From positions 62,001 through 126,000 of the forward strand of contig JAMYWO010000045.1 of NCBI GenBank assembly GCA_024220525.1: a stretch of 64,000 nt of DNA. Reading direction: 5' to 3'. Position 1 is the stretch's first letter; each line of letters starts with the position of its first letter. The translations under genes and the position numbers were made by a program. The DNA is from Cochliopodium minus. Taxonomy: Eukaryota > Discosea > Himatismenida > Cochliopodiidae. Below are positions 49,401 through 60,891 of this stretch, piece by piece. The notes below the pieces were generated by a model, which saw only the letters and a program-made list of their open reading frames with translations, did no database searches and had not been told where the DNA came from.

Positions 49401-49973
49401 CATTTACAGATGTTGATTTCAATATCCCTTCAAAATTGGAGATGCTGTTCTCCACAATATATTTTATTGATGCTGTCATTCCCATTATAATCTTTGAATC
49501 TGTTTTATTATCTTGGGTCAATTCGATCATCTTTTCTATCATTCTATTTCTTATTTGATTCTTTTCATAGATGCACTTTATAATCAACAATGCTATTTCC
49601 CTCTTCTTTATACTTTTATGTTTTGTAATATATTCAAAGATTGAAAACAAGATGGTGCTTATATTGATTATATTATTGCTTTGAAATTCATATTCAATCG
49701 ATTTCATTGATAAATACACTTGATTTTGTCTTTCTTTTGTGTTATTTTAAAAGTTAATATCATTTTATAAAAGATATTTTACCCTCCATTCGTATTTAAA
49801 TTTTGTATGAATTCGATTGGTTTGGTATTGAGGAGATTCATCAATGCTTTTCCAAAAGGAATAAGATTTATGCTTTCAAATTTCGTCTTTTCTCCAATGA
49901 CAAATTGTTGTATTCTATCATTCTCTTTTTCTTTTTCAATTATAATGTTATTGCTTTCCAAATCTCTTTTCAT
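46451..49973 (-). CDS. HEAT/ARM-repeat protein of about 1,000 residues, unknown
   Basis: About six or seven exons, from MKRDLESNNIIIEKEKEN at 49973 to FEVNHN at 46451. The whole chain is amphipathic helix pairs: KKREIALLIIKCIYEKN, NERKNSLKIIAKLFDII, RKETSKLFSTLDPIFIVPKL and NVRKIGLKLIGVLLARED are typical HEAT/ARM units. One acceptor (near 49729) must be the second of two nearby AGs to keep frame. Such solenoids act in transport, proteasome quality control or iron-sulfur assembly; I cannot choose among them. Confidence 0.72.
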
Positions 49974-50134
49974 TTTTTTATTTTTCTCTTAAATTTGAAG
50001 AAATATAAAAAAAAAAGGTTGAAAAAGACTGACAAAAATGGTTTTCAGGGATTTTAAATCATTTCAATTGACAAGAGCTATTTTTGATGTTTGTTTGATT
50101 GTATGAAAATATTTTCAAAAAAAATTTACTATAT

Positions 50135-50734
50135 ATGAAGAAAAATATCTCAAATATGTTAAATATCAAAGTATATTATACAATCCTTATCAAAAAAATA
50201 TTCACTCCTAAGATCTTATTTCTCAATATATTAAAATTTATTTAATAATACAACATATACCTTTAGATTTCTTGGTATATCCTATTTTTCATAGAATCAA
50301 TCCTCTTATTAAAATCACTATGCCCCAAATTTTGGACAGAAAAAACCTGTAAATCATATATTTCAGATAATACAATTTGGATACATTTCTCAGCACTTAT
50401 ACCATTACTAATCATTGGATTCATCTTCTGTATCACTTGGAAATATTTCCAAAACGAAAAAATATTCAAATTCTACAAAAACTACATGTATATAAGAATC
50501 TATCTCACCATATTTTGGATTGGGACTGTAATTAATGTTGGAGAATATATCTTTGCTCCATTTCTCTTCTTTTCAGTCTTTATTGATTTGTTGTGGATAT
50601 TTTTGTAAGCAAAATTTTTTATCACTTCCTTTTTGATACTAACCCCCTTTCTATTTTTTTTTTCAAATCATCTTAGTAATGTTATTTATACTGATTCAGA
50701 GAACAATAATCTTGACAAATTTTCTTTGAATTGA
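50135..50734 (+). CDS. small multi-pass membrane protein
   Basis: Three exons (50135-50170, 50267-50604, 50677-50734) give 143 residues; total length is a multiple of three. After a short lead (MKKNISNMLNIK) come hydrophobic segments ISWYILFFIESILLL, WIHFSALIPLLIIGFIFCIT, YLTIFWIGTVINVGEYIFA and FFSVFIDLLWIFF, four in all, with a polar end. No family recognised. The short first exon is chosen because the phase fits and it supplies the only ATG. Confidence 0.55.
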
Positions 50735-50959
50735 ACTAAAAAAAAAAGATTATCGGAAAAGAAGAATTCATATTAATTAAATATTTTTAAAAACTGTTTT
50801 GATCTCTTTTATTTGAAATATACCATCTCTTTCAACTCCTTTTTTATCATTCAATTTTGGGGGGATAAATAAAATAATAATTTAAAAAAAATTGCTCTTT
50901 CAATTTACAAAGACACAATTTTTTGATTTCTCAAATCAATCAAAATCTTTAAAGCGAGA

Positions 50960-52428
50960 ATGAATAATAATACCAATACGAATATACACTCAAATAGCAA
51001 AGAAGAAAATAAAGATGAAATACATCTTCATGTGTTAGTATTAGAGGCCAAAAATCTTAAAGCAGTAGATTCCGGGTAATTAAATATGTATTTGGGTTAT
51101 GTATTCAGTATGTTTAAAATTAATAACGAATATTTTTGTTATCTCAAAAGTGGAACAAGTGATCCCTACGTTAAATTCCATAGTGGAAAAAATAATAAGA
51201 AAGGATCAGGAAAAAATTTGAATTTCTTTGGGAGCACAAGAGAAATGTTGAAAGAAAAATCCAAAATCTTCCAAAAGAAGTTACATAAAGAAACTAATAG
51301 AACGAGTGTGAAAAAAAAAACTTTGAATCCTGTTTGGGATGAGATGATAAACCTGTAAGAAACCCATATAAATANNNNNNNNNNNNNNNNNNNNNNNNNN
51401 NNNNNNNNNNNNNNNNNNNNNNNNNNNNNNNNNNNNNNNNNNNNNNNNNNNNNNNNNNNNNNNNNNNNNNNNNNTAGAACGAGTGTGAAAAAAAAAACTT
51501 TGAATCCTGTTTGGGATGAGATGATAAACCTGTAAGAAACCCATATAAATAAAAAATATCTTTTATTTTTAAAATATCTTCCCATTTCATCCTAAATATA
51601 TTTCTATTTAAGAATTTGAAATGATTGGAATATTATTCAATGAATTTTTTTATTTTCTTAGGCATCATGTCAACAAGAATGATAAATTGAGTGTTATAGT
51701 TCAAGATTGGAATGCACTGTAAGATATTTCTTTTCTTAAAAATTTTTATCTTCAATAAAAAATTTTCAAATTGTATTGTTCTCATTCTGATTTAATTTTT
51801 CTAAAAAAAAATAAAAACATGATACAGCTCAGCACCAGTGTTTTTGGGAGAAATAGAAATAGAACTAGCGACCTTAAAGATCGGAGAACACCTAGAAAAA
51901 GTATGGGAATTAACAGGAGCACCAAACGAGAAAATAACAGGGACGATAAGACTCCTCCTATGTTTGTCACATCATCAAGAAGTACCTAGGATGGAACCTA
52001 ATGGCTCTATGATTGGCTTTGGAAGATTGAATATCCAACTGAGGGAGGGCAGAGATTTGGCTCCAAAGGATTCCAATGGTTTGTCTGATCCTTATTGTGT
52101 TGTTCATTTTGAGAACAGGTCGAAGAAAACCCAGGTTGTTTATAAATCTCTTAATCCTCATTGGGACCGTGATTTCGTATTGTAAAAAAAAAAATTATAA
52201 AAAATTTTTTTTTCTTATCTTTTTAATTTATTTGTTAAAAATTAATTTATTTCATTTTTCTTCATTCCATTTTTCTAATTTTTTTCATTAAAAAATTGTT
52301 TAGTGATGTTTGTGATACTTCTTCAGTTTTGAAGATATGTTGTTGGGATGAAGACTTGTTGGATGACGATCCAATGGGTAAATTTGAAATTTCTATCAAA
52401 GATTTACAAGACGAAAAAAAACATGAAG
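50960..52428 (+). CDS. RasGAP protein, 5' half with two C2 domains (3' half at 10513)
   Basis: Five exons (50960-51075, 51151-51354, 51662-51718, 51828-52181, 52304-52428). C2-A: HLHVLVLEAKNLKAVDSG, TSDPYVKF, TLNPVWDEMI, LSVIVQDWN; it has a 40-residue basic insert after PYVKF. C2-B: GRLNIQLREGRDLAPKDSNG, LSDPYCVVHF, SLNPHWDRDF, LKICCWDEDLLDDD. The Asp residues that bind calcium are mostly present in C2-B; in C2-A one is replaced by Asn (VQDWN). The last exon ends in phase 1 at HEG, and the partner at 10513 completes the codon and the C2 end. So this is a calcium/lipid-targeted Ras regulator. Exon 2 is partly copied after the N gap. Confidence 0.93.
51298..51374 (+). repeat. 77-bp sequence repeated across the N gap (copy 1)
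   Basis: Identical, including a ten-A run, to 51475-51551. It spans the end of RasGAP exon 2, the splice donor and the intron start. The two copies flank the 100-N run exactly, so this is one sequence written twice. Confidence 0.97.
51375..51474. other. assembly gap of 100 N
   Basis: Conventional fixed-length gap inside the first intron boundary of RasGAP exon 2. Flanks are the same 77 bp, so no sequence need be missing. Confidence 0.98.
51475..51551 (+). repeat. 77-bp sequence repeated across the N gap (copy 2)
   Basis: Exact copy of 51298-51374. If the gap and one copy are removed, the RasGAP gene reads with a normal intron to 51661. Confidence 0.97.
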
Positions 52429-52556
52429 GTAAATAAATAATAATAATAATAATAATAAATAATAAATAATAAATAATAAGTAATAAATAATAAATAATAA
52501 ATAATAAATAATAAATAATAAGTAATAAATAATAAATAATAAATAATAAATAATAA
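52429..52556. repeat. TAAATAA microsatellite at a likely false join
   Basis: AATAATA/TAAATAA array with AGTAA variants. Its left end is the donor intron of the RasGAP 5' half; the variant pattern recurs at 10373-10480 before the RasGAP 3' half. Its right end leads into a minus-strand oxidoreductase intron. So two genes' introns appear fused here with no N to mark it. Confidence 0.75.
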
Positions 52557-52599
52557 ATTAAATTAATTAATTCTGATCAATATTTAAAAAAAGGGATAC

Positions 52600-53409
52600 A
52601 TTGGAGGGGGAAGTAGAAGAAAGAGAAGGGAGAGTAGGGGAAAGAGAAGGGAGAGTAGGGGAAAGAGAAGAGAGAGTAGGGGAAAGAGAAGGGAGAGTAG
52701 GGGAAAGAGAAGGGAGAGTAGGGGAAAGAGAGCCAATATTGAGAGAAAGAAAATGATAAGATATTTCTTTTCCATCTGTTAAATACACCACTTTCTTTTC
52801 CCTATCTATCTTTTCCATCTTTCCTTTTTTTTAATTTAAAAAAATTATTAAAAAAATAGTTAAAAAGTTTAAAAAATGAATTAAAATTATTAATTTTGAA
52901 AAAAATAATTTTAATTAAATAATTTTATTTAAAAATAATTTGTTAATTAAAATACTAAATATCATAATAAAATACTATAAAAAAGATTTAAAAAAGAAAA
53001 CCGAGAACGAAAGAAGCACCATATTTGAGACATAATTGTTGTAAATCTATGTTTATTTGTTTTTCTTCGTAAATCTTTGCTACACATCCTGGCACCATTC
53101 CTTTTTTTCAAAAAACAATTAAATAATTTGAAATAATCAAAAATTATAATAAATAACAAAAAATCAAAAAGAATAACAAAATTATCAAAAAGTATAAATA
53201 AATGACAAAATTATATAACAAAATTATCAAAAAGTATAAATAAATAACAAAAATTATCAAAAATTATAATTAATGATTTTTTTAAAATAATTTGAATCAA
53301 AAAGTATAATAAATAAAGACTTACCAGAATAATAAAAGTGAGGAGAAGGAGAAATGAGAATCAATTTCACTTTTATTTTATTTTTATCATTCTTGTTATT
53401 GTTATTATT
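52600..53409 (-). CDS. pyridine nucleotide-disulfide oxidoreductase, internal fragment
   Basis: Three exons (53409-53335, 53100-53002, 52823-52600), cut at the N at 53410 and at the microsatellite. Sequence in order: LILISPSPHFYYSGMVPGCVA; INIDLQQLCLKYGASFVLGK; MEKIDREKKVVYLTDGKEIS; YHFLSLNIGS. This is the pattern of the FAD/NAD(P)H oxidoreductase group that includes NDH-2-like and SelD-fused proteins (SPxxxYYSGMLPG and the LSxxIGS ending). The third exon then runs into six copies of a 7-residue unit, SLSPTLP, encoded by a 21-bp minisatellite (about 52610-52735), just where the NAD-binding part should begin. N-terminal FAD site and C-terminal half are not in the window. Confidence 0.82.
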
Positions 53410-53410
53410 N
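53410..53410. other. single-N contig join
   Basis: One N between the interrupted oxidoreductase exon, which here runs through AAT/ATT triplets, and a 77-bp copy of the RCC1 gene end. Confidence 0.9.
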
Positions 53411-53487
53411 AAAAGATATCAGAAAAGCTTCAAAATAAAAATTCCCAAACCTTTGATAGCGATCATAATAAACAAACTTCTTTGATT
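53411..53487 (+). repeat. 77-bp copy of the RCC1 gene's 3' end
   Basis: Identical to 55887-55963, covering the last 25 codons (KRYQKSFKIKIPKPLIAIII and on), the stop and two bases. The sequences differ immediately after. It begins right after the N. Exactly 77 bp suggests a k-mer overlap between contigs of a graph assembly built at k=77, implying either a second near-identical RCC1 gene or an allele. Confidence 0.9.
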
Positions 53488-53529
53488 CAAAAAACTTCAA
53501 AAAAAAACAATTAAATAAAAAATAAAAAA

Positions 53530-55961
53530 ATGAAGGGATTTGATATTAAAAATGATGATGATTATAGATCAATTTTTAAATCAGGATTGGGTTGTACTCA
53601 AATGTTATTTTTGAGCACCAATGTAAAGAAATTCAACTTTTTTTATAAATTTTTTTATTTCAACATTGATCAACAATAGAATCTGAAAGAAAAGAAAATA
53701 TTGATCGTTGGAAGGAAAGATAACTTAGGAAAGGAAATATTGGAAAATAATTTTTATATTTTAAAGGAATTGAAAATAACTGATGTGAATAATTGGATAG
53801 CTTCAAGTACATCGTATAATGGAAACATCCTATTAAATGAAGGTAATGAACAAGTTTATAAATAAATTTTGAGTTTATAAAAAAATATTATTATATTTCT
53901 CTGAAAATAATATAAATATATTTAATTGTTTTTTGTTTTTCAATTTTGATTGATAGATGGGAGGGTATTTCTGTTTGGAAGAACTTTTCAGAGGATTCCA
54001 ACTGAAATAAAGCACACCAAAATAATCATAATGGTGGGAATAGGGGAAAACCATATCATCATACTAGACAAAGATCACGATGTACTTTTTTTAATTACAA
54101 AATAAAAAAAGTAAAAAAAAAAATCATTGTTTTAAAGGTTTACACAATGGGATCGTAATTTAATTGAGATGTTATCTTTTAAATTCTAAAACCATTACAA
54201 ATTTTTTAAGAAAGTAAATTTCTTTTCAAAAATTTGATTTTTTATAATAAAAAAACTTTTTTTTTAAAGCGTAAATGATGAATTGGGCATGAAAAATATA
54301 GACAAATTTTTAAAAACTACCTCGCTTGGAAAAGTAGATCTTTCTTTTAAATCCAAATCAATTGTATGTGGTTCTTTTTCCTGTGGGTGTATTTCTTTTG
54401 ATGGAGGTTAAATTTAAAAACAATAACAGTTCTTTTGAAAAAACTATAAAAAATAATTTTAGGTTTATGGACTTGGGGGAAGAACTCAAGTGGTCAATTA
54501 GGTATTAAAAAATGAATTTTTAAATTTAAAATTTAAAATCTTATGAATAAAAATTTTTCCAAATTTTTTTATTTTTAAATTTTTAAAAAAGGATATCAAA
54601 GTAATAATAATGATGATAGTCAACCAAAAAAAGTGGATTTCAAACCAATTATTTCAAGCGTTGCAATGGGAAATGCTCATATGGTCATTACTGATGAAGA
54701 AGGATATTTGTACTCGTGTGGAACAAATTCGTAAAAATTAATATCAAAATTAAAATAAAAATAAAAAATAAAAAAACCTTATAAAAATTACAAAAAAAAT
54801 AAAAAATAAATCATTAAAATAAATCATTAAATTATCAACTGATTAAAAAAAGGGATAAACAATTGGGAATTCCTATGGCTAATGAAACTTACACTCCTAC
54901 CAAGATTTCTGAACAAAAATTTTGGGGAGTTTCTGTTGGAGGTTTTTTATAATCCTTATTTCACAAAATTTTTGTAATCATATCTTTTCATTTTTAGCAA
55001 ATCACAATATTGCTTTATCAAAAGATGGAGATATTTATGTTTGGGGGTGATTTTTATTTTGAAATTTTATTTAGAAATTTTTATTTAAAAATCAACTCAA
55101 GTTGGTCAAAGGTAAAATTTTAATTTGGGAAATTTAAAAACTAAATTCAAAAAAAAAATATATTAGTTTGGACAAACAGGAAATAAAAATATTGGTAAAA
55201 AAAAAAAACTTTTAAATTCGTTCTTTGAATCCATTTATTTTTTTTAAAATTTTTTTATTTTTTTTATTTTATAAAAAAAAAAAAAGACTTAAACATTGAT
55301 CGTCCAACAAAAGTGAATTTTTCATTGGAGATAGAAGAGAAGATTTATGAACATGGAATCAAGAATATTGGTTGTACATATGACACAACTTATATTTTAC
55401 TTTCTGATGGTACCTTGATAGCAACTGGTAAACAGAAAATTTTGAAATCTTTAAATATTTTTTTGTTTTTATTTTTTTGACTTTTAGGATGGTAAACGAA
55501 TTATGTTTTAGTTCATTTATAAGAAAAATAAAATTTTAAAATTATCTTTTAAAAGGAACTCTTATGGACAGTAAAAACATTTTATTTTTTTTTATTTCTT
55601 TTTTTAAATCACTTTTTATTTTTAAATTAGGATTTGTAACAATAGCAAAGATAAAATTGTCTATGATGAGTTTTTCATTGCAAATCACTGTAAAAATCAC
55701 ATTATTTTAAAGTTTAAATTTAAATTTGGTTTTTTTCATTCATTTTTATTCAAATAAAAAAAAGATGAAAACTTGGTGGAGATTTCAGGAATAAATTGCT
55801 TTCAAATTAGCAAGTGGACAACCTCAAATCACCAACACTTTTCTGAATCTTTCAAGAACAAAGTTACTATCTTCATGAAAGTTCTCAAAAGATATCAGAA
55901 AAGCTTCAAAATAAAAATTCCCAAACCTTTGATAGCGATCATAATAAACAAACTTCTTTGA
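53530..55961 (+). CDS. RCC1-repeat protein, many short introns
   Basis: Starts MKGFDIKNDDDYRSIFKSG. About twelve exons of 30 to 190 nt. Blade signatures: SSTSYNGNILLNEDGRVFLF; VGIGENHIIILDKD; VCGSFSCGCISFDGGLWTWG then KNSSGQLGYQS; SVAMGNAHMVITDEEGYLYS then CGTNSDKQLGIP; SVGANHNIALSKDGDIYVWG; FGQTGN; IGCTYDTTYILLSDGTLIATG. The tail FKNKVTIFMKVLKRYQ then IPKPLIAIIINKLL lies beyond the propeller. Likely a cytosolic propeller scaffold or exchange factor rather than nuclear RCC1. The exons near 55100 and 55500 are hard to place. Confidence 0.82.
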
Positions 55962-56055
55962 TTAAAAAAAATTTCAAAAGGAGTGATAAAAAAGTTTTGT
56001 TGTAAAAAATAAGCTTTCCTTTTTTAATAATTATTTCACGGTTTATTTTTTTTAT

Positions 56056-56876
<821 letters not shown>

Positions 56877-57086
56877 CTATTTTTTTTTATATTTATATTT
56901 TATTCTTCAATGAAAAATTTGATCACATAGACAAAAAATAACAAACCAAAAGCAAGAATTATTAAAGATTTGTTCCTGTATAATTTAATAAACCAAGTGA
57001 ATTAAAGAAAAATTTATCCTTAAAACAATTGTCATTTTAAATAGAACAAATTGAAGATTTTAAAAATTAAAAAATAAAAAGGAGAT

Positions 57087-59406
57087 ATGTTGAAGATAAT
57101 AAAAGATATCAGATTCATAGTGGTTATTGGATTGATATTTATTCTTTTCAATTTCTATTTAATTGAGAAATATTCCAAAGATAAATCTCTGATAAACAAA
57201 TTGCAGAAAAAGCTCTCCATGGTTGAAAAAGAGAAGGATGAATTGAAAAGAGAGAATAAAGAAATAAATGAAAAGTTGTATGAACTGAAAAAAGAATTGG
57301 AAGATGAAGAAAAGAATCACGAACACGAATTAAATGAAGTATCAAAAAAGAACAAACAAAAAAACAATATAAATAATGTGAATAATATAAACAAACAAAA
57401 CAACATGAACGACAATAATCAGATAGAGATCAAAAAAGAAGAAGATATAGTGGATGATGGGAAATATGTAATCCATTTGATCCCACATACACATCTGGAT
57501 GCAGGATGGCTTCAGACGATGGAGAAATATTACACAGATGATGTGAGATTCATCCTTAACACGTTGATCCCCGCTTTAGAGAAGAAGAGGGAGAGGAGAT
57601 TCGTTTGGGTCGAGGTATGTTATTTGGAAAGATGGTGGAGAGAAGCAAATGAAAATGACAGAAATAGGTTTAGAGAGTTGGTTAAAAACGGGCAAATAGA
57701 ATTAGTGATGGGAGGTATAAAAATTTTTTTTTTTTTTTTTTGGAAAAATATCTGAGAAATTTTTTAATAAAAATTTAAATTACAAAGTTCAGTTATTTTC
57801 GAAAATACTTATTCTTTGTTTGTATTACTAAATATACAATCCAATATTTAATTATTTATTTGTTTTTTTAGAAAAATTTATTGTTATCAGATTATTAACA
57901 AGAAAATTTTTTTCAATAAAAAAATTTAAATTACAAAGTTCAATTATTTTCGGAAATATTTATTGTTTGTTTATAACACAATCCAATATTTAAATATTTA
58001 TTGGTTTTCAGAAAAATTATTGTTATCAGATTAATAAAACAAATAAAAAAATTTTCAATCAAATTACACCCAAAAATTAATTTTTTTTAATTTAATTTTT
58101 ATTCCAATCTTATTTTTTGTTTTTTTTCTACTAGGTTGGGTTTCATCGGATGAAGGCACAACTAATTACCACGAAGTAATTAACCAGATGAGCGAAGGTC
58201 ACAAGTTTTTGTTGGACAACATAGGAACCAATTTCTTGCCAAAGTATGGTTGGCAAATCGATCCTTTCGGAATTTCTGCAGGTTTCAACACCATGTTTTC
58301 TCAAATGTGTTTTGATGGTAACACCATTTGGAGAATTGGTAAAGAGAAATACATTAAAAGAGCTCAAGAAAAAAATTTGGAATTCATATGGGAGTCTTCC
58401 GAAGGTGATATTTATTTTTTATTTTTCAAGAAAAAAAATTTCTCTATTTTTTATTTGTGTTTTTAGTTTTTTTTTAAATAGAAATATTAATATTTTTAAT
58501 TTTTTGATTTTTTGTTTTTTTTTATAAATTCTTTATATTTTTATTTTATTTTATTTTGTTATTAAAGTTTATTTTTATTTTTTATTTTTTATTAATTTTT
58601 GTTTTCAGAATTGGGAGAATCATCAGAGTTATTTGTCCACATGCTCCAGGAGTTCTGGGGATACACCCAACCAGACCCAGCAATCTTCCGTAACGGCCAC
58701 AGCAGCATAGAAAACTCCGCAAAGACGATAAAAGAAGTGATAAGGGACAACAAGGAAACTTTCGCAAACAAAAAGAACTTCATGATGTTATTCGGACACG
58801 ATTTCTGGTTTAAAGACGCCGAATACACAATGAATGGCTTAGAACAAGCTTTAGAAATCCTCAAAAAGGAGAACAGCGAGTTTAGATTCATTTATTCCAA
58901 CGTTTCTCATTACATGAGGGAGGTCAAGAAGGAGAAGATCGCTTATCCCAAGTTTAGTTCTCGCGAGGATTTCTTTCCTTATCAAGCTGGTCCTATCAAT
59001 TGGTGGGTGGGTTATTTCACTTCCATCCCCTTATATAAAAGGTTTTAAAAAAACACATTAATTAATTTTTTAAAACTATTTTTTCAGTTTTAATTTTATC
59101 AAATTTTCTTTTATTTTTCTTTAATTTTTATTTAATTTTTTATAAAATTTTTTTCTTTTTTTCTTTGATTTATTTTATTTTTTTACTTTTTATTTTTATT
59201 ATTTTTTATAATTTTTTTTATTTTTATTTTTTTTTTTATTAGGGCTTGCCGTGAACATGACAATTTGTTGAGACATTCAGAGATTATTTTCGCTTGGGCT
59301 TTCTCTAACGAGAAAAATTTCATGTCCAACAAAAAGGAAATATTTGCTGAATTGACAAACAGCAGAAGATTGAACGGGATCAAAACTCATCATGACGCAA
59401 TAACAG
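57087..59406 (+). CDS. GH38 alpha-mannosidase, 5' half (3' half at 18234-20861)
   Basis: Four exons (57087-57714, 58135-58404, 58609-59041, 59243-59406). A basic start then IVVIGLIFILFNFYLI makes a signal anchor, followed by a coiled-coil and Asn-rich stem, so a type II Golgi membrane form is likely. Catalytic half: HLIPHTHLDAGWLQTMEKYY (His and Asp of the zinc site, near 135-138), GGWVSSDEGTTNYHE, YGWQIDPFGISAG (nucleophile Asp near 251), MLFGHDFWF, FAWAFSNEKNF and THHDAITG at the very end. The wording resembles lysosomal-type (class 2B) enzymes although the anchor suggests Golgi. Continues at 18234 in matching phase. Confidence 0.96.
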
Positions 59407-59519
59407 GTGAAAAAATAAATTAAAAAATAATAAAAAATAATTTTAATAAAATAAAAAATAAAAAATAAAAAATAAAAAATAAAAAATAAAAAATAAAAAA
59501 TAAAAAATAAAAAATAAAA
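59407..59519 (+). repeat. TAAAAAA microsatellite in the mannosidase intron, then N at 59520
   Basis: Begins with the donor GTGAAA and turns into an AAAAAT array that stops at the N. The same array resumes at 17943. Confidence 0.9.
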
Positions 59520-59520
59520 N
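59520..59520. other. single-N contig join
   Basis: Left flank is the mannosidase intron; right flank is the interior of a LINE on the other strand. The two cannot be natural neighbours given the mannosidase continuation at 17943. Confidence 0.92.
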
Positions 59521-60885
59521 CTGGATATTTCGAGAAGTGTAATTGGTCTGAGGTCGTTCACATCATTGCTGTCTTCTTTCTTTGGGATGAGAGTGATATT
59601 CTTTCAACATCGATTCACTTGTGATTCCAGTAAGAAGAGATTCATTTGCAATTTTGTGAGAATTTGCAAAGTGATCAATAAACTTTCTAAAAGAGTAATT
59701 CTCACTCCTGAGGTCCAGGTGCTTTGTTTGGAGTTTTTTGATTGCTTATCTTATCTTTCTCAGTGAAGAGTTTGTTCAAAGTTTTTTTGTTTCAAGTCGA
59801 ACTTTCACCATGATCAATTTTTCTGAACACTCCATGTCAATCATTTCGTTCTTGTAGATTTCTTCATACACTCTTTGCAAGGTTTGCAGCATCCATTCCT
59901 TCATCTTTTCACCATCCTCCTTGGAGATACTCAAGTTTTGACGACTGGAAATTCAAACTTGAGGTGCATTGAGTAGATCTTGTTTGCTCCTTTTATCTTT
60001 CAAAATCAATTTTTTCTTCCACTTTAATTTTCAATTTCTTTCCAGAAAACATCATCAATTTGTTTTGACAGTTCTGACATTTCTCTTCAAAATTGTCAAC
60101 CTTATTCTGATGTTTCAGTTGGAATATTACTTTGTGAAGATTCAAGATCTACTTTTTTTCCCTCTTTTTCCTTTTTCAACTTTTCAACTTTCTTCCAAAT
60201 TCTCCTCATCTTGCAGTTTGACTTTATTTCTCTTTTTATGCTCTTTTTTGCTGCTTCGATTGCTTCATCAATCAGATGATAGGATCCATGTTTCTATTTT
60301 TTGAGTCTTTCATTTAGATTGGAAATGAAAATAGAATTATTGAAGTATTTTTCAGGAATTTAAAAGATTCGCTTCTTGGTTTTTCCTTATCCAACTCCTG
60401 AGTTTAGCGAATAGAGAATACTTGTTTAATTGCTGGTCTGTAGAGAAGTCAGAAACAAGACTTGGAATTTGTTTGAGTTATTCTGAAGAAATTTGATAGA
60501 GTATCTAATTAATTCTTTGAGATACTTGCTGTCGACCGCATCCCGTTTGAAAGTATACAAGTCATTTCCTTTCACAAGAAAGATTACAATCAATCATGAG
60601 TTTCTTGAAAGTATTTGCTCTGGCGTTTTTTGCAAGATTGTGTCTTCTTTGAGAACTTTTTGTCAAGTCTTTGTAGTCTCGTTCTGTGTCCATGTATTCA
60701 TTGAAATCACCTGCAATGATCACTTTGTTGAGGTGTATTCTTTTCGAGGGTATTGGTGATGAGGTTAGGGTTGCTACTTAGGTTAAAGGTTATAATAGGT
60801 GACAAGTTTTAAAGAAAGTTGTGGTTCTTTTCAAAGAGATGGTTAACTCTGTAACCATTCCAAATTTCGATTACTCTGTGAAATG
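59521..60885 (-). mobile_element. decayed non-LTR retrotransposon (LINE), endonuclease and RT N-terminal parts
   Basis: On the minus strand, reading from 60885 down: RVIEIWNGYRVNHLFEKNHN, then VIIAGDFNEYMDTERDYKDL, the GDFN motif of the AP-type endonuclease, then YTFKRDAVDSKYLKELIRYS, and near 59600 TLIPKKEDSNDVNDLRPITL, the first RT block (IPKK...RPITLL). Reading frame changes and stops are common (at least five), so this copy is dead. The RT catalytic core should lie beyond 59521 but is cut by the N. The family (L1-, CR1- or Tx1-like) cannot be fixed from this. Its base composition is less AT-rich than the host flanks. Confidence 0.82.
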
Positions 60886-60891
60886 GTTTAG

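Noticed and set aside
53411-53487. Truncated RCC1 pseudogene
   Set aside because: Perfect identity over exactly 77 bp with an immediate end on both sides fits an assembler overlap better than a decayed gene.
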